From assembly GCA_036267255.1 (NCBI GenBank), contig DATAWK010000027.1, forward strand, positions 1-64,000: 64,000 bases of DNA. The letters run 5' to 3'. Under the pieces are notes generated by a model. That model saw nothing but the letters and a program-made list of their open reading frames with translations, was not told where the DNA came from and ran no database searches. Positions 1 to 7,676 of the stretch are shown here, piece by piece; positions within the stretch are counted from its first letter, which is position 1, and each line of letters starts with the position of its first letter. This DNA is from DATAWK01 sp036267255. GTDB taxonomy: Bacteria > Acidobacteriota > Terriglobia > Terriglobales > Acidobacteriaceae. Made by a program: the position numbers and the translations under genes.

Positions 1-117
1 AGGCTCCGGCATGCGACCCCGGCAGGCACAGGAACCCGGCTACGGCAGCCGCTTCCGGCTAGGCCTTCTTCCCCACTTCTTCAGCCAACCCCAACTATCT
101 ACTCAATATCTGCTTAA

Positions 118-196
118 GGAACCAGAAAGCAATCCATATCCTGTTTTTTTGAACCAAGGCACATGTTAAGTGCAGAGACGGATTGCTTTCTGTTCC
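118..196. repeat. Long imperfect inverted repeat (hairpin) beyond the EPS gene cluster
   Basis: Left arm 118-135 and right arm 180-196 are complementary over 17 bp apart from one extra C in the left arm (core arm AGAAAGCAATCC). The loop is 44 nt. It lies in the gene-free stretch 1-283. It could be a transcription end, a structured RNA or the remnant of a small element; the sequence alone does not say. In the rest of 1-283 I see only short open frames, none recognisable. Confidence 0.55.
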
Positions 197-248
197 TGGA
201 CAGCCAGCACACAGATCCCCCGACAGTGTACTGACTGTCCATCTTGTT

Positions 249-275
249 CCATCACACCTGTTCAAGGTGAGATGG
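249..275 (-). terminator. Hairpin just after the last gene of the 3069-284 transcript
   Basis: Arms 249-259 and 265-275 (11 bp, one mismatch) enclose a 5-nt loop. The hairpin begins 9 nt after the TAA of the UDP-sugar dehydrogenase, read on the minus strand. No run of T follows, so it is a strong stem but not a classical intrinsic terminator. Confidence 0.5.
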
Positions 276-283
276 AGAATCTA

Positions 284-1630
284 TTAACAGCGAACGATAT
301 GTTCTCCTGTTAGACCTGCGGTCGCATTGCGCGTATCGATCACCAGGTTTGCTTTTGCCACAATTTCCGGGTAGTCATACGTCGAATGGTTCGTTGCAAT
401 TAAGACGCAGTCGTAGTTACTGACGGTGCTCATGTCTACGGAATGCATGTTCAAGTTGTAATGGCGACCATGGCTGACCGTCGGAAAATATGGATCGTTG
501 TAATCCACATCGGCTCCTTTGCGGCGCAGTAATTCAATAAGAGTCAAGGAAGGAGATTCTCTCAGGTCGTCAATGTCCTTTTTGTATGCAAGCCCCAGAA
601 GCAATACCCGGCTGCCTTTTAAAGCTTTTCCGCGATCGTTGAGTGCAGCTGTAACAGCCTCGACAACGTGATACGGCATAGATGTATTCACCTCGCCAGC
701 CAGCTCGATAAAGCGCGTGGCGAAGTCGTATTCCTTGGCTTTCCAGCTCAGATAGAACGGATCAATCGGGATGCAATGTCCACCCAGTCCAGGCCCCGGA
801 TAGAACGGCTGGAAGCCAAAGGGCTTGGTCGCCGCCGCATCGATGATCTCCCAGATGTCCAACCCCATGCGCAGACAGAGCAGCTTCAGCTCATTGACCA
901 GCGCGATGTTCACGCAACGATAAATATTCTCCAGCAGCTTTGTCATTTCCGCTGCTGCCGGGCTGGAGACCGGGATAACTCGATGGAAAATGCTAAAGTA
1001 TACAGCCTTCACAAGGGCAAGCGATGTTGGGTTCAGAGCTCCAACAACCTTTGGAATATCGTGCCGCTCTACTGCGGTGTTGCCTGGATCTTCCCGCTCC
1101 GGGGAGTAAGCGACATGGAAAACCGGTTCCGCTTCTGCCCCAGTGCGGCTTACGCTTAATTGGTTCTTATTGTTCGATTCCAGTATAGGAATCAGGATTT
1201 CCTCTGTAGTGCCGGGATACGTGGTACTTTCCAGCACAATGAGTTGGTTGGCTCTGATATGCGGCGCCAGAGAACTCGCAGTAGACTCAATATAGGTAAG
1301 ATCTGGTTCGCGATGCTCATTCAGCGGGGTAGGAACGCACAGGATGAGGACATCCATTTCAGTAACATGCGAATAGTCAGATGTCGCTGTGAATTTCCGG
1401 GCTAGTAGGGACTGAATTTCGTCTGGAAGAATCCGCTGGATGTAAGAGTGCCCACTATTGAGCATATCCACCTTGGATTGATCCACATCAAATCCGGTTA
1501 TGCCAAAACCAGCATCGGTAAGAAGCATGGTTAATGGCAAGCCAACATATCCCAGGCCGACAACTCCGATACGTGCCGTGCGGGTTTGAATACGTTCAAT
1601 AAGAGTGTTGCTGAGACTTTGGGTACTCAT
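284..1630 (-). CDS. Nucleotide-sugar dehydrogenase, UDP-N-acetylglucosamine 6-dehydrogenase (WbpA/TuaD type)
   Basis: Probable NAD-dependent four-electron oxidation of a UDP-hexose or UDP-N-acetylhexosamine to the uronic acid, supplying an acidic sugar for the EPS. The protein has 448 residues, the family's usual size. The N-terminal Rossmann motif GLGYVG is at 25-30. The active-site motif GGHCIPIDPFYL carries the catalytic Cys286. The C-terminal UDP-binding domain (about 330-448) contains the usual LGLAYKKDIDDLRESPS segment. The GGHCIPIDP form is typical of the UDP-GlcNAc/UDP-ManNAc dehydrogenase branch rather than UDP-glucose dehydrogenase, but the exact substrate is inferred. Its ATG overlaps the stop of the upstream glycosyltransferase by 4 bp (ATGA), so the two are translationally coupled. 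A hairpin follows the stop. Confidence 0.88.
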   Translation of the reverse strand: MSTQSLSNTLIERIQTRTARIGVVGLGYVGLPLTMLLTDAGFGITGFDVDQSKVDMLNSGHSYIQRILPDEIQSLLARKFTATSDYSHVTEMDVLILCVPTPLNEHREPDLTYIESTASSLAPHIRANQLIVLESTTYPGTTEEILIPILESNNKNQLSVSRTGAEAEPVFHVAYSPEREDPGNTAVERHDIPKVVGALNPTSLALVKAVYFSIFHRVIPVSSPAAAEMTKLLENIYRCVNIALVNELKLLCLRMGLDIWEIIDAAATKPFGFQPFYPGPGLGGHCIPIDPFYLSWKAKEYDFATRFIELAGEVNTSMPYHVVEAVTAALNDRGKALKGSRVLLLGLAYKKDIDDLRESPSLTLIELLRRKGADVDYNDPYFPTVSHGRHYNLNMHSVDMSTVSNYDCVLIATNHSTYDYPEIVAKANLVIDTRNATAGLTGEHIVRC

Positions 1631-3069
1631 GCAGGTTTCGTACTCCTGTTTGCTTGAGAATTGAAGTAGGCAGGGTTCTTCTGCCAGTGTTCCGTATAGG
1701 TTTTGACAAACGATTTATCTTCAGCAGTCATGGTTTTCGGTGCCGAATCCGCAGTATTTACAGTAGTGCGCTGCAGGCTCGACTCAAGTTCGGACGAAGA
1801 AGGGAAGATATCTGGCCGCTTATTGTGCAGCAGCTCGGAATAGAGTCGGCTAAGCCTTTTACCTGCTTGTTCCAAACTGAAGCATTGTGCCTGCGCATAA
1901 GCATGCTTGGAAAGCACGCGCCGCATGACGTCATCTTGCATTTGTTGCATGGCCACAGCCAATGCGGCAGGATCTTTCGCTGGAACCATCAATCCAGCGC
2001 ATCCTGCAGCTTCTTTATTCCCACCAACGCTGGTTGCAATTACGGGCAGGCGTGCAGCCAGATACTCAAGTATCGAATTGGATAGGCCTTCCGTGCGTGA
2101 GGAAAGAACGCCGACATCCATCGCTGCCAGATACGGGCGAACATCCTTCTGTGCTCCGACAAACTGTATCCGCGCACGTAGTTGCTGAGAGTCAAGAAGG
2201 CCTTCCAGTTCTTTCCGCTGCTCTCCGTCGCCGACAATCACAAAATGGGCGCGCGGAGAAGACGGGATGACACGTCTGGCTGCTTCAAGAAAATCGCCGG
2301 CACCTTTTTCCGGTCGAAGGCCTGAAACCATACCATAGACGATCGCATCTGCCGGCAGTCCCAACCGATCTCGCATTGCCTGCCGTTGTTGATGCAAAGA
2401 GTCGAACCGCGCCAGATCAATGCCGTTATAGACAACGTGCACCAGGCTTGGGTCAATTCCATCGAAGTGAATAACTTTCTGACGAACAGCTTCACAGTTA
2501 GCGTGGAACTGGTCCACATGTCGATTGGTAAGGCGTAAAAATATTCTCCATTGCAGCGGAACGTGGGTTCCTAGATTTCTGCGTGCTCCAATCAACGCTG
2601 GAATGTCCGCACCGCGCGTCAACCATCCGCCAAGACAACTGGATTCATCAAAAAATGTAGTCAAAACATGGAATCGTTCGCGGCGCATCCAGCGGCGAAG
2701 ATTTTGCAACTCCAGCCAACTGCTCCGCTCCCAGAAGGATAGGACATTGGCATGGTATACGGGGCAGCCTGCGATTTCCGAAGTTAGCCACTCGGTACCG
2801 CGCAATGTGGCCACTGTAGTCTCAAAACCACCCTGTCGTAACAGTTCGGCGATCTGTAATATCTGCCGCTCTGTTCCTCCAGCGGTAATGGATTCCATTT
2901 CGTCGATCAATAACAACACTTTTGGGACGGTAATGCTTCCAGGTTTCCTGTCCTGGGGTATTTGAGGCGAACTGCTATGTATCGTCACGGTCACGTCTGG
3001 TAAGAAAGCATGTGAAATGCCAAGATTGCCACCCGATTTGTTGTTGAAAACACGAGCTTGCGGCTGCAT
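1627..3069 (-). CDS. Glycosyltransferase family 4 (GT-B fold)
   Basis: Cytoplasmic retaining glycosyltransferase, presumably adding one sugar to the lipid-linked EPS repeat. The protein has 480 residues. Residues 48-225 form the N-terminal GT-B lobe (VLLLIDEM, then GGTERQ). The C-terminal lobe carries GLRPEKG (250-256) and the EX7E motif E327...E335 (TEGLSNSILEY). There is a 45-residue N-terminal extension and a roughly 45-residue C-terminal tail without recognisable domain. It starts with ATG and is first of a two-gene unit with the dehydrogenase. It is separated from the main EPS operon by the divergent deacetylase gene, so it needs its own promoter. I could not identify one convincingly in 3070-3226. 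Donor and acceptor sugars are unknown. Confidence 0.85.
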   Translation of the reverse strand: MQPQARVFNNKSGGNLGISHAFLPDVTVTIHSSSPQIPQDRKPGSITVPKVLLLIDEMESITAGGTERQILQIAELLRQGGFETTVATLRGTEWLTSEIAGCPVYHANVLSFWERSSWLELQNLRRWMRRERFHVLTTFFDESSCLGGWLTRGADIPALIGARRNLGTHVPLQWRIFLRLTNRHVDQFHANCEAVRQKVIHFDGIDPSLVHVVYNGIDLARFDSLHQQRQAMRDRLGLPADAIVYGMVSGLRPEKGAGDFLEAARRVIPSSPRAHFVIVGDGEQRKELEGLLDSQQLRARIQFVGAQKDVRPYLAAMDVGVLSSRTEGLSNSILEYLAARLPVIATSVGGNKEAAGCAGLMVPAKDPAALAVAMQQMQDDVMRRVLSKHAYAQAQCFSLEQAGKRLSRLYSELLHNKRPDIFPSSSELESSLQRTTVNTADSAPKTMTAEDKSFVKTYTEHWQKNPAYFNSQANRSTKPA

Positions 3070-3080
3070 AGTGCTTTAAT

Positions 3081-3099
3081 TGCGCAAAGCCTTGCATGT
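3081..3099 (+). promoter_or_regulatory. Candidate enhancer (EBP) site upstream of the deacetylase sigma-54 promoter
   Basis: TTGCGCA and TGCATGT half-sites (cores TGCGCA and TGCATG) are separated by 6 nt. The same half-site-N6-half-site layout occurs at 23847-23866 and 30836-30855, each before a sigma-54-like promoter. The centre lies about 104 bp upstream of the predicted start of transcription (about 3194). That is roughly 21 bp, or two helical turns, further than at the other two sites. Function is inferred from recurrence and position only. Confidence 0.4.
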
Positions 3100-3167
3100 T
3101 ATTGAAGAGGAATGGGAATAAATGAGGGTAAAGGGCTTGCTTGTATATCCCGTCGGAATGGTCAGTC

Positions 3168-3183
3168 TGGCATTAAAAATGCA
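3168..3183 (+). promoter_or_regulatory. Sigma-54 type promoter of the polysaccharide deacetylase gene
   Basis: TGGCATTAAAAATGCA has the -24 GG and -12 GC exactly 10 nt apart and differs from TGGCAC-N5-TTGCA at two positions. Predicted transcript start is about 3194, giving a 33-nt leader that contains the GGGGGA ribosome-binding site at 3215-3220. Confidence 0.6.
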
Positions 3184-3226
3184 TTAAAGCGTATATCTAT
3201 AACGATCCGTAAATGGGGGAAAGCTT

Positions 3227-4399
3227 TTGAAACCGAAGATTTCGCACTGGGTGGGGATGTTAGCCCAATACTCTGGCATGCAATCTTTTCTGTCCCATGT
3301 CGGGCTTTTAGGGGGCGACCTCATTCTGATGTTTCACCGGATACTGCCGGACCATCAAATGGCGGAGTGTTTTGATCCGCATCTGGTTCTATCAGAGCCG
3401 GGATTCATTGAGTTATTGGAAATTCTTGGCAACGAGTACCAGATATCGTCACTAACAGAGATTGCCTCTCCGCGGCTGGAGAAGCATTCTCGGCCGCGCG
3501 TTGCGCTGACCTTTGACGATGGATGGGAAGATACCTATAGGGTAGCGTTCCCGCATTTGAAGAACCGGAACGTTCCGGCAACTGTGTTTCTGTGTACCAA
3601 TTTGGTAGGGACACAACGGCTATTACCGGAAGAGCGCCTGGGTCGCATTTGGCATCATGCAGAGAATACTCGGCAGTTGGAGGAGTTCCATAAAAACCTG
3701 ACTACATGGGGTGTACCACAAGCTGCGACAGACAGATTGAGACTGCATGCCATCAAACGCATCCCCAATGCCCATAAACATGTGATGCTTTCTGTTTTGG
3801 AGCAGCTACACGATGTGCCGCCCGCGAATCAAAGACGTTTTCTTACCTGGCCAGAAGTTTATGAAATGGCAGCGCATGGCATCGAGTTTGGTTCTCATTC
3901 GGCATCGCACGTAAGCCTGACGGCAGAGCCGGATGAACTGGTCTACATTGATCTGCAGCAATCCATTCGCAGCATGACGGAGCACATGGGAAAGCCTCCA
4001 GCGTGGCTGGCATATCCCAATGGATTAGTAGATGAGTTTGTCGTTGAGGCAGCCAGACAGTTAGGCTTTATTGGGGCAGTATCTACGCGAAAGGGAGGCA
4101 TGCTACATAATAAGATCCATAATTCTTCATCCAGCCTGTCGAATGCCGGTCAATTTCTGCTACCTCGCTGCAATATTGAAAGCTCATGCGTGGCTACGCC
4201 ATCGCGAGCGTGCGATCCATCGCGTCTAGCTCTTTATTTTGCAAAGCATACATGGCCCAGCCATTATGAATTGTCAGCGCGCGCTCAGGTGCGATCTGCT
4301 TCACTGAATACACACGAAGAGCCTGTCCTTGTAGCTCTCGGCTCTGAAAATAACTCCCGTATCATGCCAAATGCTAGAGAGAGATGCAGGCAGAGATAA
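3227..4399 (+). CDS. Polysaccharide deacetylase (NodB/CE4 family)
   Basis: Metal-dependent removal of N- or O-acetyl groups from a polysaccharide. The 390-residue protein carries the NodB signature TFDDGWEDTY (D97-D98) and the zinc-ligand motif SHSASH (H224, H228). No clear signal peptide is visible, so it may act on the inside or be exported in an unrecognised way. I chose the TTG at 3227 because GGGGGA sits 6 nt upstream; an ATG at 3257 is the alternative. It is the only plus-strand gene inside the minus-strand EPS cluster. It is preceded by a sigma-54-like promoter. Its last 115 bp overlap, tail to tail, the 3' end of the neighbouring glycosyltransferase. Confidence 0.8.
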   Translation: MKPKISHWVGMLAQYSGMQSFLSHVGLLGGDLILMFHRILPDHQMAECFDPHLVLSEPGFIELLEILGNEYQISSLTEIASPRLEKHSRPRVALTFDDGWEDTYRVAFPHLKNRNVPATVFLCTNLVGTQRLLPEERLGRIWHHAENTRQLEEFHKNLTTWGVPQAATDRLRLHAIKRIPNAHKHVMLSVLEQLHDVPPANQRRFLTWPEVYEMAAHGIEFGSHSASHVSLTAEPDELVYIDLQQSIRSMTEHMGKPPAWLAYPNGLVDEFVVEAARQLGFIGAVSTRKGGMLHNKIHNSSSSLSNAGQFLLPRCNIESSCVATPSRACDPSRLALYFAKHTWPSHYELSARAQVRSASLNTHEEPVLVALGSENNSRIMPNARERCRQR

Positions 4400-5343
4400 A
4401 TTGCCGGTGCAGTGGGCAGGGAAATCAGGCCTCTCTTACGAGCTAGTGCAAGTGTAGAGAAACATATTACAGATAAATACAGACCAAGTGGTATAACGAG
4501 AGCCCATACCGCATGACGACCGAAGATTGCTTGCAGCAACGGTATACATGCAAGCAAGACGGTGCCAAGAATTGCGAGGGGAACAGCAGTACCAATTCCA
4601 AAAGTGTCCGGGTGCTTTCTGGCAAGCCGCACACGGCCGCGACCATAGCGAATCAACTGCTTAGAAAAAGAAGATAAACTTTTGCGTGCCTCATAGAAGA
4701 TAGCGAGACGCGGATCCGTGTAAGCCTGCAATCCGGCTTTGGCAACGCGTACGTTGAGTTCGACATCTTCGCAAGCATCAAACGCTTCGTCGTAAAGACC
4801 AACCTGATCGAAAACCCATGCTGCATACGAAGCGCCAGAGCTGGCGGGATCAACGAATCCTGTATAGGTCATGTCGTAAATCAGAGAGCCTCTTCCATGC
4901 CCCAGCGGAGTTGCACGTACCGCAGCTATTTCTGATTGCCAGAAGGTTTCCTCCTTTGCAATCAATGGTTGTGGACGGCAAAGGCAAGCAGCCCCCGTTT
5001 CTTGGAAGATCTTTATCGTGTCTGCCAGTAGCGTGCGGCTGGGTATATAGGTGTGGCCGTCAATAAAAACGATGTATTGTCCCTTTGCGGCATGAATGCC
5101 GCAGTTTCTCCCAGGCCCGGAACGTATTTTTGGATTATCAATCAGAGAAATACGAACGTCGGTCGTATCAGCAATGCGTTGCACGAGCTCGCGTGTTCTA
5201 TCTGTCGATCGCCCGTCCACAATCAAAACCTCAAAGCACTCTTTCGGGTAATCCTGTGCGCATAGCTGTGATAAGAGGGCAGGCAAGGTCGCTTCTTCAT
5301 TGCGTACCGGAAGAATGACGGAGATAAATGGCGCAATGTTCAT
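4285..5343 (-). CDS. Glycosyltransferase family 2, ExoA-like, membrane-anchored
   Basis: Inverting GT-A enzyme that probably extends the EPS repeat on the cytoplasmic face. The protein has 352 residues. The N-terminal GT2 domain has SVILPVRNEE (8-17) and a DGH in place of the usual DxD at 95-97. It also has the acceptor motif CEDVELN near 182. Three hydrophobic segments follow residue 250 (for example AVPLAILGTVLLACIPLL). The domain order resembles succinoglycan ExoA-type transferases. The ATG overlaps the stop of the upstream GT4 gene by 4 bp. This is the last gene of the long minus-strand operon, and its 3' end overlaps the convergent deacetylase by 115 bp. Confidence 0.85.
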   Translation of the reverse strand: MNIAPFISVILPVRNEEATLPALLSQLCAQDYPKECFEVLIVDGRSTDRTRELVQRIADTTDVRISLIDNPKIRSGPGRNCGIHAAKGQYIVFIDGHTYIPSRTLLADTIKIFQETGAACLCRPQPLIAKEETFWQSEIAAVRATPLGHGRGSLIYDMTYTGFVDPASSGASYAAWVFDQVGLYDEAFDACEDVELNVRVAKAGLQAYTDPRLAIFYEARKSLSSFSKQLIRYGRGRVRLARKHPDTFGIGTAVPLAILGTVLLACIPLLQAIFGRHAVWALVIPLGLYLSVICFSTLALARKRGLISLPTAPAIYLCLHLSLAFGMIRELFSEPRATRTGSSCVFSEADRT

Positions 5344-6488
5344 GCATGTACCTCAGACGAGACAACCCTCAGATCGAGGGCCTCTTGATAGACAGCCATC
5401 ATTTTCTGGAAATGTGCTTCCGGAGAAAATGCCTGGAGGCGTGCCGTAGCGCTCGCAGAAATTTCTCTGCGCAGGCTTGTAGAGATTGCTAATTGCCGTA
5501 TAGCTTGCGCTAGTTCGGCGGGAGCATGAGGTGATACCAGCAGGCCGGACCGTCCATGTTCGATCAAGTCCGGAACTCCGCCAACAGATGTGGAGATAAT
5601 TGGTGTGCCTGCAAGCATGGCCTCAAGAATACTATTGGGTGTCCCTTCAGTGTAGGAAGGCTGCACAAGGCAATCCATACGCTTGAGCCATGCATGTACA
5701 TCGCGACGAAATCCGAGGAAGTGCACACGGTCGTGAATATCAGCATCTATAGCGCGTTGCTTGAGCGCTGCGTGCTCTCTACCTTCGCCAAGTAGCAGCA
5801 GATGGAAAGAAATCTCCGGCGTGGTCTGTGTCAGCAAGGCAACGGCGTCCAATAGATCGGCGTGTCCTTTCTCCACACTCAAACGTCCGATTGCTCCTAA
5901 AACAAATGCATTCGGTGGAAGAGAAGGTTCATCATGAGGATCCATCGAGGAGGTTACCGAAGCATCGTGCGGCGGAGGCAGCGCGGCATTCGGTACAAAA
6001 TGTGGTGCGGGTAGATGGATGCGATGTTGCATTAAAAATTCTGCCTGTGGTCGGGCAACGCACACCACATGGCGCGTACGCCGCAAAATCCAGCGGTCAA
6101 GCATCTCATAGAAACGGACCTTCGGCGTCTCCGCAGTCCAGCCGCGTACGAATGCGATATGGGTGATGCCAGTGCGCTTGCACGCGAAATAGCCCAAAAC
6201 GTTGGCATTGAAGCCATGAGTGCACAGGGCTGCGACGTTATTTCTGCGCAGTTCGTGAACCAGTGTTTGATATTCACCGAATGGGCCGGCCTGTGGAATG
6301 TAGATGGTTGGAATGTTCGCACGTTCAGCAAATTTCAATAACTCAGGCTTGCCGTTTTCTTCAAACGAGCCGATCCTGCCATCTATTCCGGAGGCTCGCA
6401 ACATGCGTACATGGCAAAGGATTTGCTTTTCTGGGCCTCCATAGAACCCGGAAGCAATTAAATGGAGTATGGGTGCATCGGCGTCCAT
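5340..6488 (-). CDS. Glycosyltransferase family 4
   Basis: A 382-residue GT-B retaining glycosyltransferase for EPS assembly. The N-terminal lobe begins at ILHLIASGFYGGPEKQ and has the flexible Gly-rich loop expected of GT4. The C-terminal lobe contains IGRLSVEKGH (200-209), LLLGEGRE (231-238) and the EX7E pair E281/E289 in EGTPNSILEA. No membrane segment is seen. It lies 2 nt downstream of the GT2 gene and overlaps the next gene by 4 bp, so it is well inside the operon. Sugar specificity cannot be read from the sequence. Confidence 0.87.
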   Translation of the reverse strand: MDADAPILHLIASGFYGGPEKQILCHVRMLRASGIDGRIGSFEENGKPELLKFAERANIPTIYIPQAGPFGEYQTLVHELRRNNVAALCTHGFNANVLGYFACKRTGITHIAFVRGWTAETPKVRFYEMLDRWILRRTRHVVCVARPQAEFLMQHRIHLPAPHFVPNAALPPPHDASVTSSMDPHDEPSLPPNAFVLGAIGRLSVEKGHADLLDAVALLTQTTPEISFHLLLLGEGREHAALKQRAIDADIHDRVHFLGFRRDVHAWLKRMDCLVQPSYTEGTPNSILEAMLAGTPIISTSVGGVPDLIEHGRSGLLVSPHAPAELAQAIRQLAISTSLRREISASATARLQAFSPEAHFQKMMAVYQEALDLRVVSSEVHA

Positions 6489-6490
6489 AT

Positions 6491-7675
6491 CTATCCACGC
6501 TCCGTTCGGTTCCAGCTGGCATTACGCAAAGAGAGCAGGGAAGCGCACTGTTGATAAGCCAGCCAGACGGCATATATGGGAAGCCCTAGAAGTGTTTTTC
6601 CAAAGCCATGCTCGTTTCTCGTTGTACTCAACATGGCGATTGCATAGATGACTTGCATCAGGATTGCTATACAAAAAACAAAGAGCCACGGACGCGATGC
6701 CGCATGCCATTCAAGCAATAATATAGAAGCCGTGATTGCAGACAGTAAGACCAGTGGCAAACGGCTGAGAGTTATCAGATAGGGGCAGGCTTCGATGCTG
6801 CGCCAATCCGGCCTGCGTATACCCTGGGAAATCAAAGTAGGAATCCGTTGTACGATCAGTGCAAAAGTGCCTCCGGCCCAACGCTGCCTCTGCCCGCTGG
6901 CATGCTCCAATCGCCCAGTCATCGCAGCCGTAACGCATGCATCTTCCACGTAATGAACAGAAAAGCCATGTTCTGAAAGTGACAGCCCATATTCCAGGTC
7001 TTCGCAGATGGAGCCAGCTGTCCATGGCACGTCTTCAAGCACAGAATGGTGCAGGCAGAATCCGTTTCCTTGCAAGCCTTGATACAAACGAAACCGTGAT
7101 CGAGGCCGCGAGATGAAGCTATCTTCGGAACGTTTGCTTGCCTGACTGATCAAGCGAAACCAGCGGGACGTTTCCATCGGAAATTCAAAGCTATAGCGCA
7201 CCTGGATAACAAGGTGGCTTTGGCGAATTTCATGGTCAAGCACTTGCAATAAATTTGCACTTACTGTTGTGTCGGCATCAATAATAACGACAGCGTCATA
7301 CGAGAGCTTTTGTGCTGCTTTAAATGCCCACGCGAGAGCATGGCCTTTGCCGCAAAGCTTAGGATCAATGCGTTCCCAAACTTCGCAACCCTCCTGCTTG
7401 CCAATAAGTGCAGTATCGTCTGTGCAGTTGTCGGCAATCACCACTATATGGAATTGCTCGCGCGAATAGTTCAGAGAATGTAAGCTCTGAAGAGTAGGCC
7501 GCAAGTATCCACTTTCGTTGTGTGCGGGAACGAAGATCAGAAACTTGGATTTATCGGGCTGAGTTCCAGGCCCAGCGTCAGTTTTATGGAATTTCGGAAT
7601 CCACAAACCGAGCATCGCAAAAAAAAGTACGTAAGCCGACAGAAGGAAAACGACGAGCACAAGAAACGCAACCAT
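6491..7675 (-). CDS. Membrane glycosyltransferase family 2 (processive-type, cellulose-synthase-like fold)
   Basis: Inverting GT2 enzyme of 394 residues with one N-terminal membrane segment (about 1-27) and two or three C-terminal ones (about 285-365). Motifs are VPAHNES, the DAD metal site (133-135) in VVIIDADTTV, a CEDLEYGL acceptor motif, and QRQRW near 265. That set is typical of processive or membrane-associated GT2 enzymes. I chose the ATG at 7675 because GGGGAG lies 9 nt upstream and the preceding gene stops 1 nt before it; a TTG at 7705 would add 10 residues. It follows the sugar transferase in the operon. Confidence 0.85.
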   Translation of the reverse strand: MVAFLVLVVFLLSAYVLFFAMLGLWIPKFHKTDAGPGTQPDKSKFLIFVPAHNESGYLRPTLQSLHSLNYSREQFHIVVIADNCTDDTALIGKQEGCEVWERIDPKLCGKGHALAWAFKAAQKLSYDAVVIIDADTTVSANLLQVLDHEIRQSHLVIQVRYSFEFPMETSRWFRLISQASKRSEDSFISRPRSRFRLYQGLQGNGFCLHHSVLEDVPWTAGSICEDLEYGLSLSEHGFSVHYVEDACVTAAMTGRLEHASGQRQRWAGGTFALIVQRIPTLISQGIRRPDWRSIEACPYLITLSRLPLVLLSAITASILLLEWHAASRPWLFVFCIAILMQVIYAIAMLSTTRNEHGFGKTLLGLPIYAVWLAYQQCASLLSLRNASWNRTERG

Positions 7676-7676
7676 G

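Noticed and set aside
1..62. Possible 3' end of an upstream plus-strand gene (frame ending TAG at 60-62)
   Set aside because: Only about 19 codons are visible and other frames are equally open; cannot be supported.
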